From Pseudomonadota bacterium (GTDB lineage: Bacteria; Pseudomonadota; Gammaproteobacteria; Pseudomonadales; Oceanobacteraceae): 64,000 nt of DNA. The notes beneath the pieces were generated by a model. The model was not told where the DNA came from, searched no databases, and was given only the letters and a program-made list of their open reading frames with translations. The position numbers were made by a program, and so were the translations under genes. The DNA lies in NCBI GenBank assembly GCA_030145845.1, contig JAIXHJ010000016.1, positions 42,494 to 106,493 of the forward strand, read 5' to 3'. Shown here in pieces: positions 35,067 to 45,103 of this stretch; the first letter of the stretch is position 1, and every line of letters starts with the position of its first letter.

Positions 35067-36842
35067 CTAACCCTGCCCGCCAACCCGCAGTGAACTCAAC
35101 ATATTCGCCATGTCCATCCACTTCAGATCCACCTGTTTGATTCCCCGGCAGTGTACCAGAGAGTGACAGTTAGGGTGAAGTAACGCCCTGTTATTTAAGG
35201 AGTCAGACCCGCCGTCCACACGTCTGATGACATGGTGGTCGTGCCAGCCTGTTTCCTTGGTAACGGGTTGTCCGCAGTAAGCACATTTTCCATGCTGACG
35301 TTTGAACAACCACAGGAGCTGTTTGCGGTACTTCAGTTTGCGAAGCATCCGCTGACTCCTGAGCGCCTCCCACTTCTGTTCGTTATCGGCATCGTACGGG
35401 TGATACCCGATCGGAAGCCGCTTATGACGAACGATTTCAGTGCGCGCCAGTTGATAAACCGGGCGGTAGCTCTGATTACCTTCACTGTCGGTATAGGGAT
35501 TAGCAAACACCCACTTCTGCCCATTAATAGAATGGAAGTATTTCTTCGCAATCCATTTAGTGGACTTTCGTGGATGCCTGCGTTTTGCCCACCTCCAGAG
35601 TCGCCAGAACATCAGATGCTCCAACTTGCTGAAGGTTTCTTTCGCGACTACCGGAGAGTGGTACTGTGCCCATCCTCTGAGTACGGGGTTCAGTTGGCCA
35701 ATCAAAGCCCCCTGCGTCATCGCGCCACTGTTTTTAATGATGTCCGCCACCTTCCGATAGAACGCTTTCGCGTTCTTCTTAGATGGCTTAATCAGCAGTT
35801 TCGGCGTACGACGTTGCGATTTCGGCACGTATTTCCGAAAGTTCCACCCCAGAAAGTCAAAGCCGTCCGTGATGTGGGTGATGTGCGTTTTCTCTTGGGA
35901 CAGTTCTACTCCTCTAACTGCGAGAAATTGTTCTGTCCAAGGTCTGATAACATCCTCCAACAGCTCTTTCGAGTCTGCCAGAACGACAAAGTCATCCGCA
36001 TACCGAACCACCTGCACTTTCAGCTTTTTGGCATTGGTTTTACCGAACTTTTCAGCCAAAAAGGCTTTAAGTCCGGTTTCCAATCCATTCAGGGTAGCGT
36101 TCGCCAAGCACGGAGAAATAATTCCTCCTTGCGGTGTCCCCGCATGGATTGCTGCGTACTGCCTCCGGTCAATCACTCCGGCTTTCAGCCACTTGTGCAA
36201 CATCATCCTGTTCATAGGAACATTCTGAATCAGCCAGTCATGGTTGATATGGTCAAAGAATCCTTTAATGTCGCCTTCCAAAACCCAAACCGGCCCCACG
36301 TTGGGTGCCAGCAGATGGAAGAGCTCCACCATCGCATCCGCGGTCGAACGATCGGGCCGGAATCCATAGGACCGGGGATCGCTCGTCGCTTCTACGACGG
36401 GCTCAAGGGCAGAAAGAAACAGTGCTTGCATGGCTCTGTCCAACATCGTTGGAATCCCCAGTGGGCGCATTTCTTTCTTGCCGGGTTTCGGTATCCACAC
36501 CCGCCGAAGCGGTCTGGGCCGATATCCTCTTTTCTTTGCCAAGCGTACTACAGCGTTCCATTTCGCTTTGGGCGTCCCCCAGGTTTCACCATCAACTCCG
36601 GGCGTTTTGCGCCCTCGGTTTTCGGTGACTCGTCTTACCGCCAGACATCGACCATAAAACGAGTGAGTCAGTAACCGTTGCAGTTTTTTAACTCTGCGCC
36701 AATCACCTTTCCGGGTTGCCTCCGCGATTCTCAACTGCGTTTTTCTGACTGAAACAGAAGCCTTGGCCCAATCAATACCGTGCCAATGGTCATCGCTCCA
36801 GTCAGGAGCCGCAGACGAAACCGCTTTTGGGTTCGTATTCAT
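35067..36842 (-). CDS. ltrA: Group II intron reverse transcriptase/maturase with HNH endonuclease
   Basis: 591 residues. Reverse transcriptase motifs 0-7 with the catalytic YADD in VVRYADDFVVLADS, then the thumb/maturase domain X (TLKL-type region around WRLWRWAKRRHPRKS), and a C-terminal HNH nuclease (CAYCGQPV, HHVIRRVDGGSDSLNNRALLHPNCHSLVH). Full length with no frameshift, so it should support splicing and retrohoming. The N-terminus (WHGIDWAKASVSVRKTQLRI) is of the chloroplast-like (CL) class. Confidence 0.97.
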   Translation of the reverse strand: MNTNPKAVSSAAPDWSDDHWHGIDWAKASVSVRKTQLRIAEATRKGDWRRVKKLQRLLTHSFYGRCLAVRRVTENRGRKTPGVDGETWGTPKAKWNAVVRLAKKRGYRPRPLRRVWIPKPGKKEMRPLGIPTMLDRAMQALFLSALEPVVEATSDPRSYGFRPDRSTADAMVELFHLLAPNVGPVWVLEGDIKGFFDHINHDWLIQNVPMNRMMLHKWLKAGVIDRRQYAAIHAGTPQGGIISPCLANATLNGLETGLKAFLAEKFGKTNAKKLKVQVVRYADDFVVLADSKELLEDVIRPWTEQFLAVRGVELSQEKTHITHITDGFDFLGWNFRKYVPKSQRRTPKLLIKPSKKNAKAFYRKVADIIKNSGAMTQGALIGQLNPVLRGWAQYHSPVVAKETFSKLEHLMFWRLWRWAKRRHPRKSTKWIAKKYFHSINGQKWVFANPYTDSEGNQSYRPVYQLARTEIVRHKRLPIGYHPYDADNEQKWEALRSQRMLRKLKYRKQLLWLFKRQHGKCAYCGQPVTKETGWHDHHVIRRVDGGSDSLNNRALLHPNCHSLVHCRGIKQVDLKWMDMANMLSSLRVGGQG

Positions 36843-37930
36843 ACCGTACTCCTTTTGCTGAAAACTGAGTCCAACGGAGACGGCTCCTCCCCAATGGGGA
36901 GTTGCGTCCCCATTGGGTCAGTAAGTTGGTTAAAACTGCTGAAATCAGCAGTTGTCATCGCGGTCATAAACCAAACGCACGTCAGCCACAGTTTCCCGTG
37001 TCGGCATGTTTCATCCGCTATACCAGCCATTACAACCGGTCATTTGCTTCTTGCGTCCTCCTATTCCCCACACCCATCAGTTTTCCTTACGGAAAACCTG
37101 CCAGCCAGTTGCTCTGGCGGGTGATCGGGATTGCCACGTTCCCTGCGTCCTATCAATTCACCCCTTAGGTTCCACCTTTCCACCGGTAGCTACGTATCCA
37201 AGATACGCATGAGATCGCACCGCATCCTTCAATTGCGATGACCAGCTACATTGCCATTTTGGCTAGAGCCTAATAACTGCCGTAGGCTCATCACTTGTGA
37301 CGATGGTTCTGACGGTGATTCACATTACGTTAACCATAGGGTTACGGTCGCTAGCCCCTCACACAACATGCAGTTTGCTGCGTTCGGGACATTGTTAACC
37401 GGACTCCACACCCACGGGTTGGCCCCATGAGCATGCCGGTCTAGCGAACTCCCGGATCTACGGGAGGCTTGCTATCTGTGCCCGGTCGAAACCTGAGCTC
37501 AAATCAAGCAATAGGAACACACGGCTTATCCGCTGTATGCCACGTACAAGATCCCCTCGTTTACCAACGATGAGAGACAAGCAGTTCTAGCCCGTGACAG
37601 AAAATTAAACCTACCCAGAGGGCAGTTTTCCGCCCAATAGGGTAAGAAGCACTTTCAGAGTTGAGATTCGCAAAGAATTGTAAATCTTTTTTCTGAAATC
37701 ACTTTGCAACCAAAAAATTAACCGAATTGGTTATTTTCTGATCGATTTTGAGGTTTTATGGGAAGCAACAGGGCTCCCCGGAAAGACCTTGTGATCGTCA
37801 GCTATCTTGTAGCTTGATGACCTAACCCTATGAAAATCAAAGAGTTATTCCGGTTACAAGTATGTCGGCACGTAACGGGACGTGTCGTACCAAAGGCGCA
37901 AGTCTACTGGTGCGGCCTGCCGGTGACAAG

Positions 37931-39013
37931 TCAGAGACTGTCTTCCGGCGCATCAGACTGCGCATGGTGACTGTCCGGCCAGGCCTGCATAACGGCTTTC
38001 AGCAGTGTTGCCAGAGGAATGGCAAAGAATACTCCCCAGAAGCCCCACAGACCACCAAACACCAGCACCGCGACAATAATTGCCACCGGATGCAGATTCA
38101 CCACTTCCGAAAACAACAACGGCACCAGCACATTGCCATCCAGCGCCTGGATAATGCCGTACACCACCATCAGCCAGATAAAGCTGTCACTCCAGCCCCA
38201 TTGCACATAACCAACCAGCGCAATCGGCACTGTAACCACGGCGGCGCCGATATAGGGCACCAGTACCGATAAACCGACACCAATCGCCAGCAGCGCGGCA
38301 TAGTTGATCCCCAGAATCAGGAAGGCCGCATAAGTCACGCCACCGACGATCACAATTTCCAGTGCTTTGCCACGGATGTAATTGGCAATCTGCTCATCCA
38401 TTTCACCCCAGATGCGGCTCAGCAGCTGGCGGCGGTTAGGCAGAAAGCTGCTGCACCAGCCGATAATCTTTTCCGAGTCCTTCAGCAGAAAGAACACCAG
38501 AATCGGTACCAGCACACAATAAATCAGTACGGCCATCAGCCCGGTGATCCCGGAAATGGAAAAACTCACCGCCAGCTGCCCGACAGACGCCAGCTCATCA
38601 CCAATCTGCTTGGTCCAGGTTTTCACCTGCTCCTCGGTGAAAATTTCCGGATAGCGCTCCGGCAACATCAGCAGCAGCGACTGCCCCTTACTGGCCATAC
38701 GCGGCAACTCATAGAAAAACTGGGTCAACTGCTTCCAGGTGGCCGGCAGAATAAAAAACAGAATCAGCATCAGCGCGCTGACAAACAGAATAAAAACCAC
38801 CGTGGTCGCCCCCAGATGGCTCAGCCCTTTGCGCTTGCAGTAAGTCATCGCGCCCTGCAGCAGATACGCCAGCACCACTGCCGTCAGGAAAGGTGCCAGC
38901 ACCTTCCCCAGGGTGATGATGATCACCATCACAGCGGTGATCAGCAGCAGCAATAACAACGCTTCCTCATCCGAAAAATACCGGTCGATCCAGCGCCGGA
39001 ATACGTTCAGCAT
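37931..39013 (-). CDS. perM: AI-2E/PerM-family membrane protein
   Basis: 360 residues with about eight transmembrane helices (LLLLLLITAVMVIIITLG; APFLTAVVLAYLL; VVFILFVSALMLILFFI; GLMAVLIYCVLVPILVFFLL; later VVGGVTYAAFLILGINYAALLAIGVGLSVLVPYIG). PerM/AI-2E transporters move small solutes or signals; the substrate is unknown. The start MLNVFRRW (39011-39013) is 4 bp from the TusA-like stop. Its 3' side abuts the intron insertion. Confidence 0.9.
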   Translation of the reverse strand: MLNVFRRWIDRYFSDEEALLLLLLITAVMVIIITLGKVLAPFLTAVVLAYLLQGAMTYCKRKGLSHLGATTVVFILFVSALMLILFFILPATWKQLTQFFYELPRMASKGQSLLLMLPERYPEIFTEEQVKTWTKQIGDELASVGQLAVSFSISGITGLMAVLIYCVLVPILVFFLLKDSEKIIGWCSSFLPNRRQLLSRIWGEMDEQIANYIRGKALEIVIVGGVTYAAFLILGINYAALLAIGVGLSVLVPYIGAAVVTVPIALVGYVQWGWSDSFIWLMVVYGIIQALDGNVLVPLLFSEVVNLHPVAIIVAVLVFGGLWGFWGVFFAIPLATLLKAVMQAWPDSHHAQSDAPEDSL

Positions 39014-39017
39014 GCCT

Positions 39018-39260
39018 TCAGGCTCCTTTTTTAATCCAGAACTGATAACTACCATCGACCTCGGCAGCCTGCAGCAGTTCATTGGCTGTCATGTCAGTAA
39101 ATTTGCGGATATCGCGCCAGGAACCGGAATCGGTTGCTGTCACCCACAATACCTCACCGCTGGCCATCGTCTTCAGCGCCATTTTGGTTTTCAGCAGTGG
39201 TAACGGACAGGCCAGACCACTGGCGTCCAGCTGCTGCTGATGGACGGGGAAATTAGACAC
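39018..39260 (-). CDS. TusA-family sulfurtransferase-like protein
   Basis: 80 residues with the TusA/SirA fold and the sulfur-carrier Cys in GLACPLPLLKTK (CPxP motif). Starts at GTG 39258-39260 with an AAGGCG ribosome site; the longer frame to 39302 has no good start. TusA proteins relay persulfide sulfur, for example to tRNA thiolation or molybdenum cofactor. It is followed by perM, as in Pseudomonas (PA1006-PA1007). Confidence 0.85.
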   Translation of the reverse strand: MSNFPVHQQQLDASGLACPLPLLKTKMALKTMASGEVLWVTATDSGSWRDIRKFTDMTANELLQAAEVDGSYQFWIKKGA

Positions 39261-39433
39261 GGTAAACGCCTTTTGCCAAACTGGTGATACAGTATAACCC
39301 ACTGCAATCCCGGACGCTCCGCAGCGCCGGTTTCCGGGGACAGCGTAAAGATGCGTACAGGACTGAACTCAGCCATGCCGTCTTTATCAAACCTGCTGTC
39401 AGTTTTTCTGCTGCCCGAATCAGGAACCCGAGT

Positions 39434-40882
39434 TTGACGCTTTTCCGCACCGTCTGTTTATCCGCCGCCCTGCTTATCCCATCGGTAAGCGGCAAGGTCT
39501 GCGCTGATGATCTGCCCCAGCTGGGTGACAGCGCCTCCGGCTATGTTTCCCTGCAGCAGGAATACCGTCTTGGCCGCATCTGGTTGCGGCAGCTGCGGGC
39601 TCACGCACAGACACTGGATGATGCCCTGCTGACCACCTTTCTGGAAAATGAAATTTTCCGCCTGATTCCGCACAGCGACGTACCGCATCCGCAATTTGAA
39701 TTCGTGATTGTCGACAGCCCCAATCTGAACGCCTTTGCCGTACCCGGCGGCATCATCGGCATCAACTTTGGTCTGTTACTGTATACCCGCGACGAAGACG
39801 AACTGTCGGCCGTTCTGGCCCACGAACTGGCTCACCTCAGCCAACGCCACTATGCCCGCCAGATTGAACAGTCGCAGCGCCAGGAACCGGTTGCCATTGC
39901 CACCCTGCTGGCCAGCATCCTGCTGATTGCCACCAACAACGCCGATGCCGGCTTTGCCGGACTGATGACCAGCCAGGCCGCCAGCATTCAGAGCCAGCTG
40001 GCTTTCAGCCGCGACTGGGAACAGGAAGCTGACCGTATCGGTATCAAAACCCTGGTCTCAGCCGGACTGGATCCGCAGGCCATGTCATCCATGTTCGAAC
40101 AGATGCTGCAGGCCAACCGCTTCAGCGGCCGGCCGCCGGAATTTCTGCTGACCCACCCGGTCACGGAATCGCGGGTGGCGGAAGCCGCCGACCGGGCCGA
40201 GCCCTTCCCTCGCAAACCACGCCTCACCAGTCTTGAATTCCTGATTCTGAAACAGGCCGCACAGCGCCGCTACCGCCTGACCAAAGACAATCAGAACACC
40301 TGGTTCGAGGAAGTCCGCACACGCAATAAAAAAACATCGGTCCAGTATGCTGCCGCCAGCTACAACCTGGCCAGAATTGCACTGGAAATGGAACAGCCCC
40401 AGCAGGGCCTGACCTACCTCGGCGACATCGGCAGTCCGTGGAACCAGCACCCCGCTGTAGCAGCCCTGCAGGCGCAGCTGCTTGATGCCGAGGGCAAAAC
40501 GGCGGAAGCCATTGAAACCCTGAACAAGGCCCTGCCCTACGCACCGGAAAGTCTGGTGCTGCTGACCAGTAAGGCGGATATTCTGCGCCGTAATGGCCAG
40601 GCCGCTGCGGCCACAGGCATACTGAAACAATTATCCGCCAGCCGCAGTACCGACCCGGCCGTCTGGCGCCGGCTGGGGGAAACCGCCGGCGATGCCGGCC
40701 AGACTGTGCTGGCGTTCCGCGCCAACGGCGAATATTTATTTTACAGCGGCCGGCAGAACCAGGCCCTGCGACAGATGGAGCTGGCGCTTAAGGAAGCGAA
40801 AAAGGCGGGAGATTTCCAGCAGGAAGCAATCATCAGTCAGCGCCTGCAGGTGATGGCTGCCAGCCCCACCACCCTGCGCTGA
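39434..40882 (+). CDS. bepA: M48-family metalloprotease with TPR region (BepA/YfgC-like)
   Basis: 482 residues from a TTG start (39434) preceded by AGGA. Signal peptide at about 1-24 (LTLFRTVCLSAALLIPSVSG). The zinc motif HELAHLSQRH lies in the M48 domain, with the downstream Glu in EQEADRIGIK. The C-terminal half is a TPR array (LLDAEGKTAEAIETLNKALPYAPES). BepA degrades stalled outer-membrane proteins such as LptD in the periplasm. A longer frame from 39284 lacks a ribosome site and would mask the signal peptide. Confidence 0.88.
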   Translation: MTLFRTVCLSAALLIPSVSGKVCADDLPQLGDSASGYVSLQQEYRLGRIWLRQLRAHAQTLDDALLTTFLENEIFRLIPHSDVPHPQFEFVIVDSPNLNAFAVPGGIIGINFGLLLYTRDEDELSAVLAHELAHLSQRHYARQIEQSQRQEPVAIATLLASILLIATNNADAGFAGLMTSQAASIQSQLAFSRDWEQEADRIGIKTLVSAGLDPQAMSSMFEQMLQANRFSGRPPEFLLTHPVTESRVAEAADRAEPFPRKPRLTSLEFLILKQAAQRRYRLTKDNQNTWFEEVRTRNKKTSVQYAAASYNLARIALEMEQPQQGLTYLGDIGSPWNQHPAVAALQAQLLDAEGKTAEAIETLNKALPYAPESLVLLTSKADILRRNGQAAAATGILKQLSASRSTDPAVWRRLGETAGDAGQTVLAFRANGEYLFYSGRQNQALRQMELALKEAKKAGDFQQEAIISQRLQVMAASPTTLR

Positions 40883-40892
40883 GGCCTGACAC

Positions 40893-41927
40893 TCAGGCCT
40901 TATTGAAGTTCAGCATGCGCTGCAGACTGACTTCTGCACGCTCGCGGATGGTTTCATCGACGAATATTTCCGGCGTGCCGTCTTTCAGTGCATCGCGGAT
41001 ATTCTGCAGATGGTTCATTGCCATCCACGGGCAATGCGCACAGCTGCGGCAGGTCGCCCCTTTACCGGCGGTCGGCGCTTCAATCAGCACTTTACCCGGC
41101 GCTGCCTGCTGCATTTTGTAGAAGATGGCTTTGTCGGTGGCAACGATAAAGACCGGGTTCGGCAGGTCGTGTGCCGCCCTGATCAGCTGACTGGTGGAGC
41201 CAACGGCATCGGCCATGGCCACCACAGATTCCGGCGATTCCGGATGCACCAGAATGGCAGCTTCCGGGTGCACTTTTTTCAGATCTTCCAGCGCTTTCGC
41301 TTTGAATTCATCATGCACGATACAGGCGCTGTCCCAGATCAGCATATCGGCGCCGGTCTCGCGCTCGATGTAACTGCCCAGATGTTTGTCCGGCCCCCAG
41401 ATCAGCTTTTCGCCTCTGGCCTTCAGATGATTGACCACATCCAGTGCGATACTGGACGTCACCACCCAATCAGCACGGGCCTTCACCGCGGCGGACGTAT
41501 TCGCATACACCACCACAGTGCGGTCAGGATGCTGATCACAGAAAGCAGAAAACTCATCGACCGGACAACCCAGATCCAGTGAACAGGTCGCTTCCAGCGT
41601 CGGCATCAGCACCCGTTTTTCCGGGCTCAGAATTTTTGCCGTTTCGCCCATAAAGCGCACACCAGCCACCAGCAGCGTACTCGCTTTATGCTGATGACCG
41701 AAGCGGGCCATTTCCAGCGAGTCGGCCACACAGCCACCGCTTTCTTCTGCCAGCGCCTGAATTTCAGCATCGGTATAGTAGTGCGCCACCAGCACCGCAT
41801 CCTGCTGCTGCAACAGTTCACGGATTTCCGCTTTCAGTGCTTCAGCTTCGTCCGCGCCGGGCCTGGCCGCCGGGCTTTCCCAGTGTTCACGGATGAGCTC
41901 TTTTGGACTTTTTACCGATTCGTTCAT
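40893..41927 (-). CDS. nadA: Quinolinate synthase A
   Basis: 344 residues, NAD synthesis; it condenses iminoaspartate with dihydroxyacetone phosphate. The [4Fe-4S] cysteines are spread over the protein ([32 protein letters not shown]), and the [11 protein letters not shown] segment is the family N-terminus. Convergent with bepA. Confidence 0.97.
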   Translation of the reverse strand: MNESVKSPKELIREHWESPAARPGADEAEALKAEIRELLQQQDAVLVAHYYTDAEIQALAEESGGCVADSLEMARFGHQHKASTLLVAGVRFMGETAKILSPEKRVLMPTLEATCSLDLGCPVDEFSAFCDQHPDRTVVVYANTSAAVKARADWVVTSSIALDVVNHLKARGEKLIWGPDKHLGSYIERETGADMLIWDSACIVHDEFKAKALEDLKKVHPEAAILVHPESPESVVAMADAVGSTSQLIRAAHDLPNPVFIVATDKAIFYKMQQAAPGKVLIEAPTAGKGATCRSCAHCPWMAMNHLQNIRDALKDGTPEIFVDETIRERAEVSLQRMLNFNKA

Positions 41928-42037
41928 GTGTCTCTCTGACGGCGTATAACCACGGATACGGGGGCAATAATATCACAGCTGAAACACGACAATATCCACT
42001 GCCATGCAACTGTCTGCTCTGTGTCATGTACAGGAAA

Positions 42038-42070
42038 TAAAAAAGGGAGAAAGCTTTCGCTTTCTCCCTT
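42038..42070 (-). terminator. Terminator of the tRNA-Lys operon
   Basis: Stem GGGAGAAAG-CTTTCG-CTTTCTCCC followed (minus strand) by T6, just past the second tRNA. Confidence 0.9.
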
Positions 42071-42077
42071 CAGAATC

Positions 42078-42153
42078 TGGTGGGTCGTGCAGGATTCGAA
42101 CCTGCGACCAATTGGTTAAAAGCCAACTGCTCTACCAGCTGAGCTAACGACCC
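42078..42153 (-). tRNA. tRNA-Lys (UUU), distal copy
   Basis: 76 nt. Acceptor GGGTCGT/ACGACCC, loop CTTTTAA with anticodon UUU, T-arm GGTTCGAATCC, CCA encoded. Identical to the copy at 42226. Confidence 0.97.
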
Positions 42154-42225
42154 TTGATGCTGGCTATGTTACCTTGAAGATTAAAAAAGTCAATCTTTTC
42201 AGTAACTTAGGTTTCCTCAAAAAAG

Positions 42226-42301
42226 TGGTGGGTCGTGCAGGATTCGAACCTGCGACCAATTGGTTAAAAGCCAACTGCTCTACCAGCTGAGCTAACGACC
42301 C
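42226..42301 (-). tRNA. tRNA-Lys (UUU), proximal copy
   Basis: 76 nt, same sequence as the distal copy. Directly downstream of its promoter at 42315-42342. Confidence 0.97.
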
Positions 42302-42314
42302 GGAGGAGGCGCAT

Positions 42315-42342
42315 ATAATACTTAAATTTGAGGGGCTGACAA
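42315..42342 (-). promoter_or_regulatory. Sigma-70 promoter of the tRNA-Lys pair with A/T UP element
   Basis: On the minus strand TTGTCA, 16 bp, TATTAT, with the start about 13 bp before the tRNA. An A/T palindrome (TTTTTTTAAAAAAA, within 42344-42360) sits just upstream of the -35 and fits an UP element. Confidence 0.8.
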
Positions 42343-42392
42343 GCTTTTTTTAAAAAAAGTTTCAGATTCAGGGACTTAGGCGAAAAACTGTA

Positions 42393-42418
42393 CAAAAAAG
42401 CCGGCTCAGGGGCCGGCT
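42393..42418 (-). terminator. Terminator of the tol-pal-cpoB operon
   Basis: Stem AGCCGGC / GCCGGCT with a 6-nt loop and a T6 tail on the minus strand, right after cpoB. Confidence 0.88.
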
Positions 42419-42427
42419 GCTGCAGAC

Positions 42428-43243
42428 TCAGTGCGAGTCGAGGTAATTCTTCGCCAGACGGACGACGGTGTCCGACTTACCAGTGAACTGATCAATCACC
42501 TTTTTCATCCAGACTTTTGCTTCGTCTGTTTTGCCCTGCCGGTCGAGGGTATAACCGACCTTATACATGGCATCCGGCACTTTCAGGTGCTGCGGGTGGT
42601 CGGTCACCACACTGCGGAACAGGGTCAGTGCTTTATCCAGATTGCCCTGCAGCAGGTAAATTTCCCCACTCCAGTAAATGGCGTTCACCGCCAGCGGCTC
42701 ATCAGGATACTGACGGGTAAAAGCCTCATAGGCTTCATTCGCCTCGGTATACTTTTTATCGTACATCAGCTTCTGGGCATGCTTGTACGCATCTGTCGGT
42801 GACAATCCGGATAGCGCAGACGCCGCTGCAGCGGGTGCTGCCGTAGTGGCGGCCGGCGCAGAACTGGCTGCTCTCTGAGCCACCGGCTCTGACATCAGTA
42901 CCGCCAGTCTGCGGTCCAGATCCAGATAACGGTCCTGCTGTTCCTGTTTCAGCTGACGCATCTGATGCGCCTGCTCTTCCACCAGTCCACGCAGTTCGGC
43001 GATTTCCTGCTGCATCTGTTCCATCTGCAGGGACATTTCAGCAAGCAGGCCGGCAGACGGGGTCTGAGGGGAGTTGGCAACGGCAGTTACCGGGGAGGCA
43101 ACCAGTGCCTGAGAGGATGTATCTGTGACAGAAGTCTGGGCTGCCGGAGCAACAGGACGTGCCGCCCCGACAGAAACCCAGTCATCATCCGCATGCGCGC
43201 CTGCTACTGATAATGCAAGCGCAGTGAGGACGAGAGCTTTCAT
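42428..43243 (-). CDS. cpoB: Cell division coordinator CpoB (YbgF)
   Basis: 271 residues. Signal peptide MKALVLTALALSVAGAHA-DD, a trimerising coiled coil at about 70-110 (MSLQMEQMQQEIAELRGLVEEQAHQMRQLK), an Ala-rich linker, and a C-terminal TPR domain. It links the Tol-Pal complex to peptidoglycan synthesis at the septum. The ATG overlaps the pal stop (TAATG). Confidence 0.95.
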   Translation of the reverse strand: MKALVLTALALSVAGAHADDDWVSVGAARPVAPAAQTSVTDTSSQALVASPVTAVANSPQTPSAGLLAEMSLQMEQMQQEIAELRGLVEEQAHQMRQLKQEQQDRYLDLDRRLAVLMSEPVAQRAASSAPAATTAAPAAAASALSGLSPTDAYKHAQKLMYDKKYTEANEAYEAFTRQYPDEPLAVNAIYWSGEIYLLQGNLDKALTLFRSVVTDHPQHLKVPDAMYKVGYTLDRQGKTDEAKVWMKKVIDQFTGKSDTVVRLAKNYLDSH

Positions 43244-43791
43244 TAACGACTCTGATATTTCACTTCAACGCGACGGTTTTTAGCGTAAGAAGTTTCATCA
43301 TGGCCCATAACAGCCGGACGCTCTTCACCGAAGCTGACCACTTTCAGTTGTTCAGCCGCAGCACCGTTAGCCATCAGGAAACGACGTACAGACATGGCAC
43401 GACGCTCACCCAGAGCCAGGTTGTATTCAACTGTACCGCGCTCGTCTGCGTGGCCTTCCAGAACAACACGGGCAGTGCCGTTGCTGGCCAGGTAAGCAGC
43501 GTGAGCCATCAGAGCAGCTTTGCTTTCGCTCTTGATGTCGCTTTTGTCGAAGTCAAAGTAGAACACGGTCTGTTCCAGCAGCGCAGCCTGTGCATCTGCC
43601 GCTTCAGATTCCAGTGTTTCACCAGCTACAGCCGCAGTATCAACAGCCTGGGTTTCAGCCTGCTGTTCAGTTGCTGTTGGCTCGTCAGTCGCTCCGGCAC
43701 CTTCATTAACATCTCCCTTGCTTGCACAGGCAGAGATCAACATGGCACCAAAGGCCAGACCCAGAGTTTTGTACAGTGCACTTGTTTGCAT
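43243..43791 (-). CDS. pal: Peptidoglycan-associated lipoprotein Pal
   Basis: 182 residues. Lipobox ISAC after MQTSALYKTLGLAFGAMLI, a low-complexity linker (Ala/Glu/Thr-rich, about 22-70), and the OmpA-like domain (FYFDFDKSDIKSES, EGHADERGTVEYNLALGERRA, YAKNRRVEV). It anchors the outer membrane to peptidoglycan and partners TolB. The start is the Met at 43791; an upstream start to 43863 is not needed. Confidence 0.97.
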   Translation of the reverse strand: MQTSALYKTLGLAFGAMLISACASKGDVNEGAGATDEPTATEQQAETQAVDTAAVAGETLESEAADAQAALLEQTVFYFDFDKSDIKSESKAALMAHAAYLASNGTARVVLEGHADERGTVEYNLALGERRAMSVRRFLMANGAAAEQLKVVSFGEERPAVMGHDETSYAKNRRVEVKYQSR

Positions 43792-43822
43792 AACAGTCTT
43801 CCAGTCCGAAGTGAGTTTCAGT

Positions 43823-45103
43823 TTATTTAAATATTGGCGACCAGGCCGGCTCCCTGACATCACCGTATTTCGACGGTAAGCGGAATTTCACATCCCCATC
43901 GACAGAAACCGCCGCCAGGATACTACGATCTGCTTCACTTGCAGCATAAATTACCATACTTCCATTGGGCGCAACACTAGGAGACTCGTCCAATTCCGTT
44001 TCACTGGTCAGAATGTGCACCAGTCCACTTTCCACATCCTGTGAAGCAATATGGAAGCGTTCGCCCTCCTGATGGACGTATACCAGCTTGCGTCCGTCAG
44101 CCGTCAGCCGTGCCCGCGCATTATAAGAGCCATCATAAGTTACCCGGGCCACCTGTTTGTTACGAGTGTCCAGTTTATATATCTGAGGGCCGCCGGCACG
44201 GCTGGAAGTAAAATAGATACTCCGTCCGTCCGGACTCCACTGTGGCTCGGTATCGATGCCATAGTGCTTGGTCATACGCTCAACCCTGCGGGTCGCCAGA
44301 TCCATGATGTAAATATCAGGATTACCGAGCTTTGACTGCACAAAAGCAAGTTTTGTTCCGTCCGGTGAGAACGCCGGTGCACTGTTTGAGCCCTCAAAAG
44401 CGACTACCCGTTCACGTTTTCCGGAAGCAAGCTCCTGAAAGAAGATTTCACTCTGCCCGTTTTCAAATGACACATAGGCCACTTTTTTTGCATCCGGCGA
44501 CCAGGCCGGGGAAATGATCGGGTGTTTTGAGGTAAATATCAGTTGCTCCCGGGCACCATCCGCATCGGCATAGTTGAGATTAAACCGGGTACGTTCACGG
44601 TTCGTGGTGACATAAATCAGCTTGGTGGAAAACACCCCAGGCACACCGGTCAGCTTTTCAAAAATAAAGTCACTGATGTAATGGGCCAGATCACGCAACT
44701 GGCTCGCTTTGCCACGCACCCGGTGTCGCATGATTTCCATTTTCTGATGCACATCCATCACGTGGAACTGCACCGCATAACCGGATGGCAGTAATTCCAC
44801 CGAACCGATAACCACAAAATCCTGCTTCAGCCGCGACCAGTCGCCATACACGACATCCTGCAGGGTATGCGGCCGGGTAATCATATTGTCAGCCGGCAGT
44901 GTGCGGAAATAACCACTGGACGCCAGATCGTTGGTTACAATGGCACTCACATCCTCCGGCAGCGGCTGACTGCCCTGCCAGTCAAACGGCACCACGGCCA
45001 CAGGAATGGCACTCTGCTTGCCCTGAGTGACTTCAATAACGAGCTCCGCATGCACCAGGCTGGTGATCAGCCAGCACAAGAGTATCCAACTGCGCTTTAC
45101 CAC
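43823..45103 (-). CDS. tolB: Tol-Pal translocation protein TolB
   Basis: 426 residues. Signal peptide in residues 1-19 (SWILLCWLITSLVHA), an N-terminal alpha/beta domain, and a six-bladed beta-propeller with repeated SPDG motifs (SPDAKKVAYVS, SPDGTKLAFVQ, SPDGRSIYFTS). Periplasmic partner of Pal. It overlaps tolA by 7 bp. Confidence 0.97.
   Translation of the reverse strand: MVKRSWILLCWLITSLVHAELVIEVTQGKQSAIPVAVVPFDWQGSQPLPEDVSAIVTNDLASSGYFRTLPADNMITRPHTLQDVVYGDWSRLKQDFVVIGSVELLPSGYAVQFHVMDVHQKMEIMRHRVRGKASQLRDLAHYISDFIFEKLTGVPGVFSTKLIYVTTNRERTRFNLNYADADGAREQLIFTSKHPIISPAWSPDAKKVAYVSFENGQSEIFFQELASGKRERVVAFEGSNSAPAFSPDGTKLAFVQSKLGNPDIYIMDLATRRVERMTKHYGIDTEPQWSPDGRSIYFTSSRAGGPQIYKLDTRNKQVARVTYDGSYNARARLTADGRKLVYVHQEGERFHIASQDVESGLVHILTSETELDESPSVAPNGSMVIYAASEADRSILAAVSVDGDVKFRLPSKYGDVREPAWSPIFK

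Larger units (their letters stand above)
34972..37890 (-). mobile_element. Group II intron with LtrA-type ORF, inserted between perM and dapA
   Basis: About 2.9 kb, reading in the minus direction like dapA. The 3' end is defined by domain V (35013-35046) and a domain VI hairpin ending CTACCCGAC at 34972. The 5' end is placed at 37890, where the sequence starts GTACGACACG (a weak match to the GUGYG consensus); an alternative start (GTGCCGAC) lies about 20 bp inside. Domains I-III occupy about 36843-37890, and the ORF fills domain IV. Nothing interrupts the RT, so it may still be active. Boundaries are +/- 20 bp at the 5' side. Confidence 0.9.

Noticed and set aside
35232..36674. 480-codon plus-strand ORF inside the intron
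   Set aside because: Antisense to the intact reverse transcriptase/maturase; no motif.
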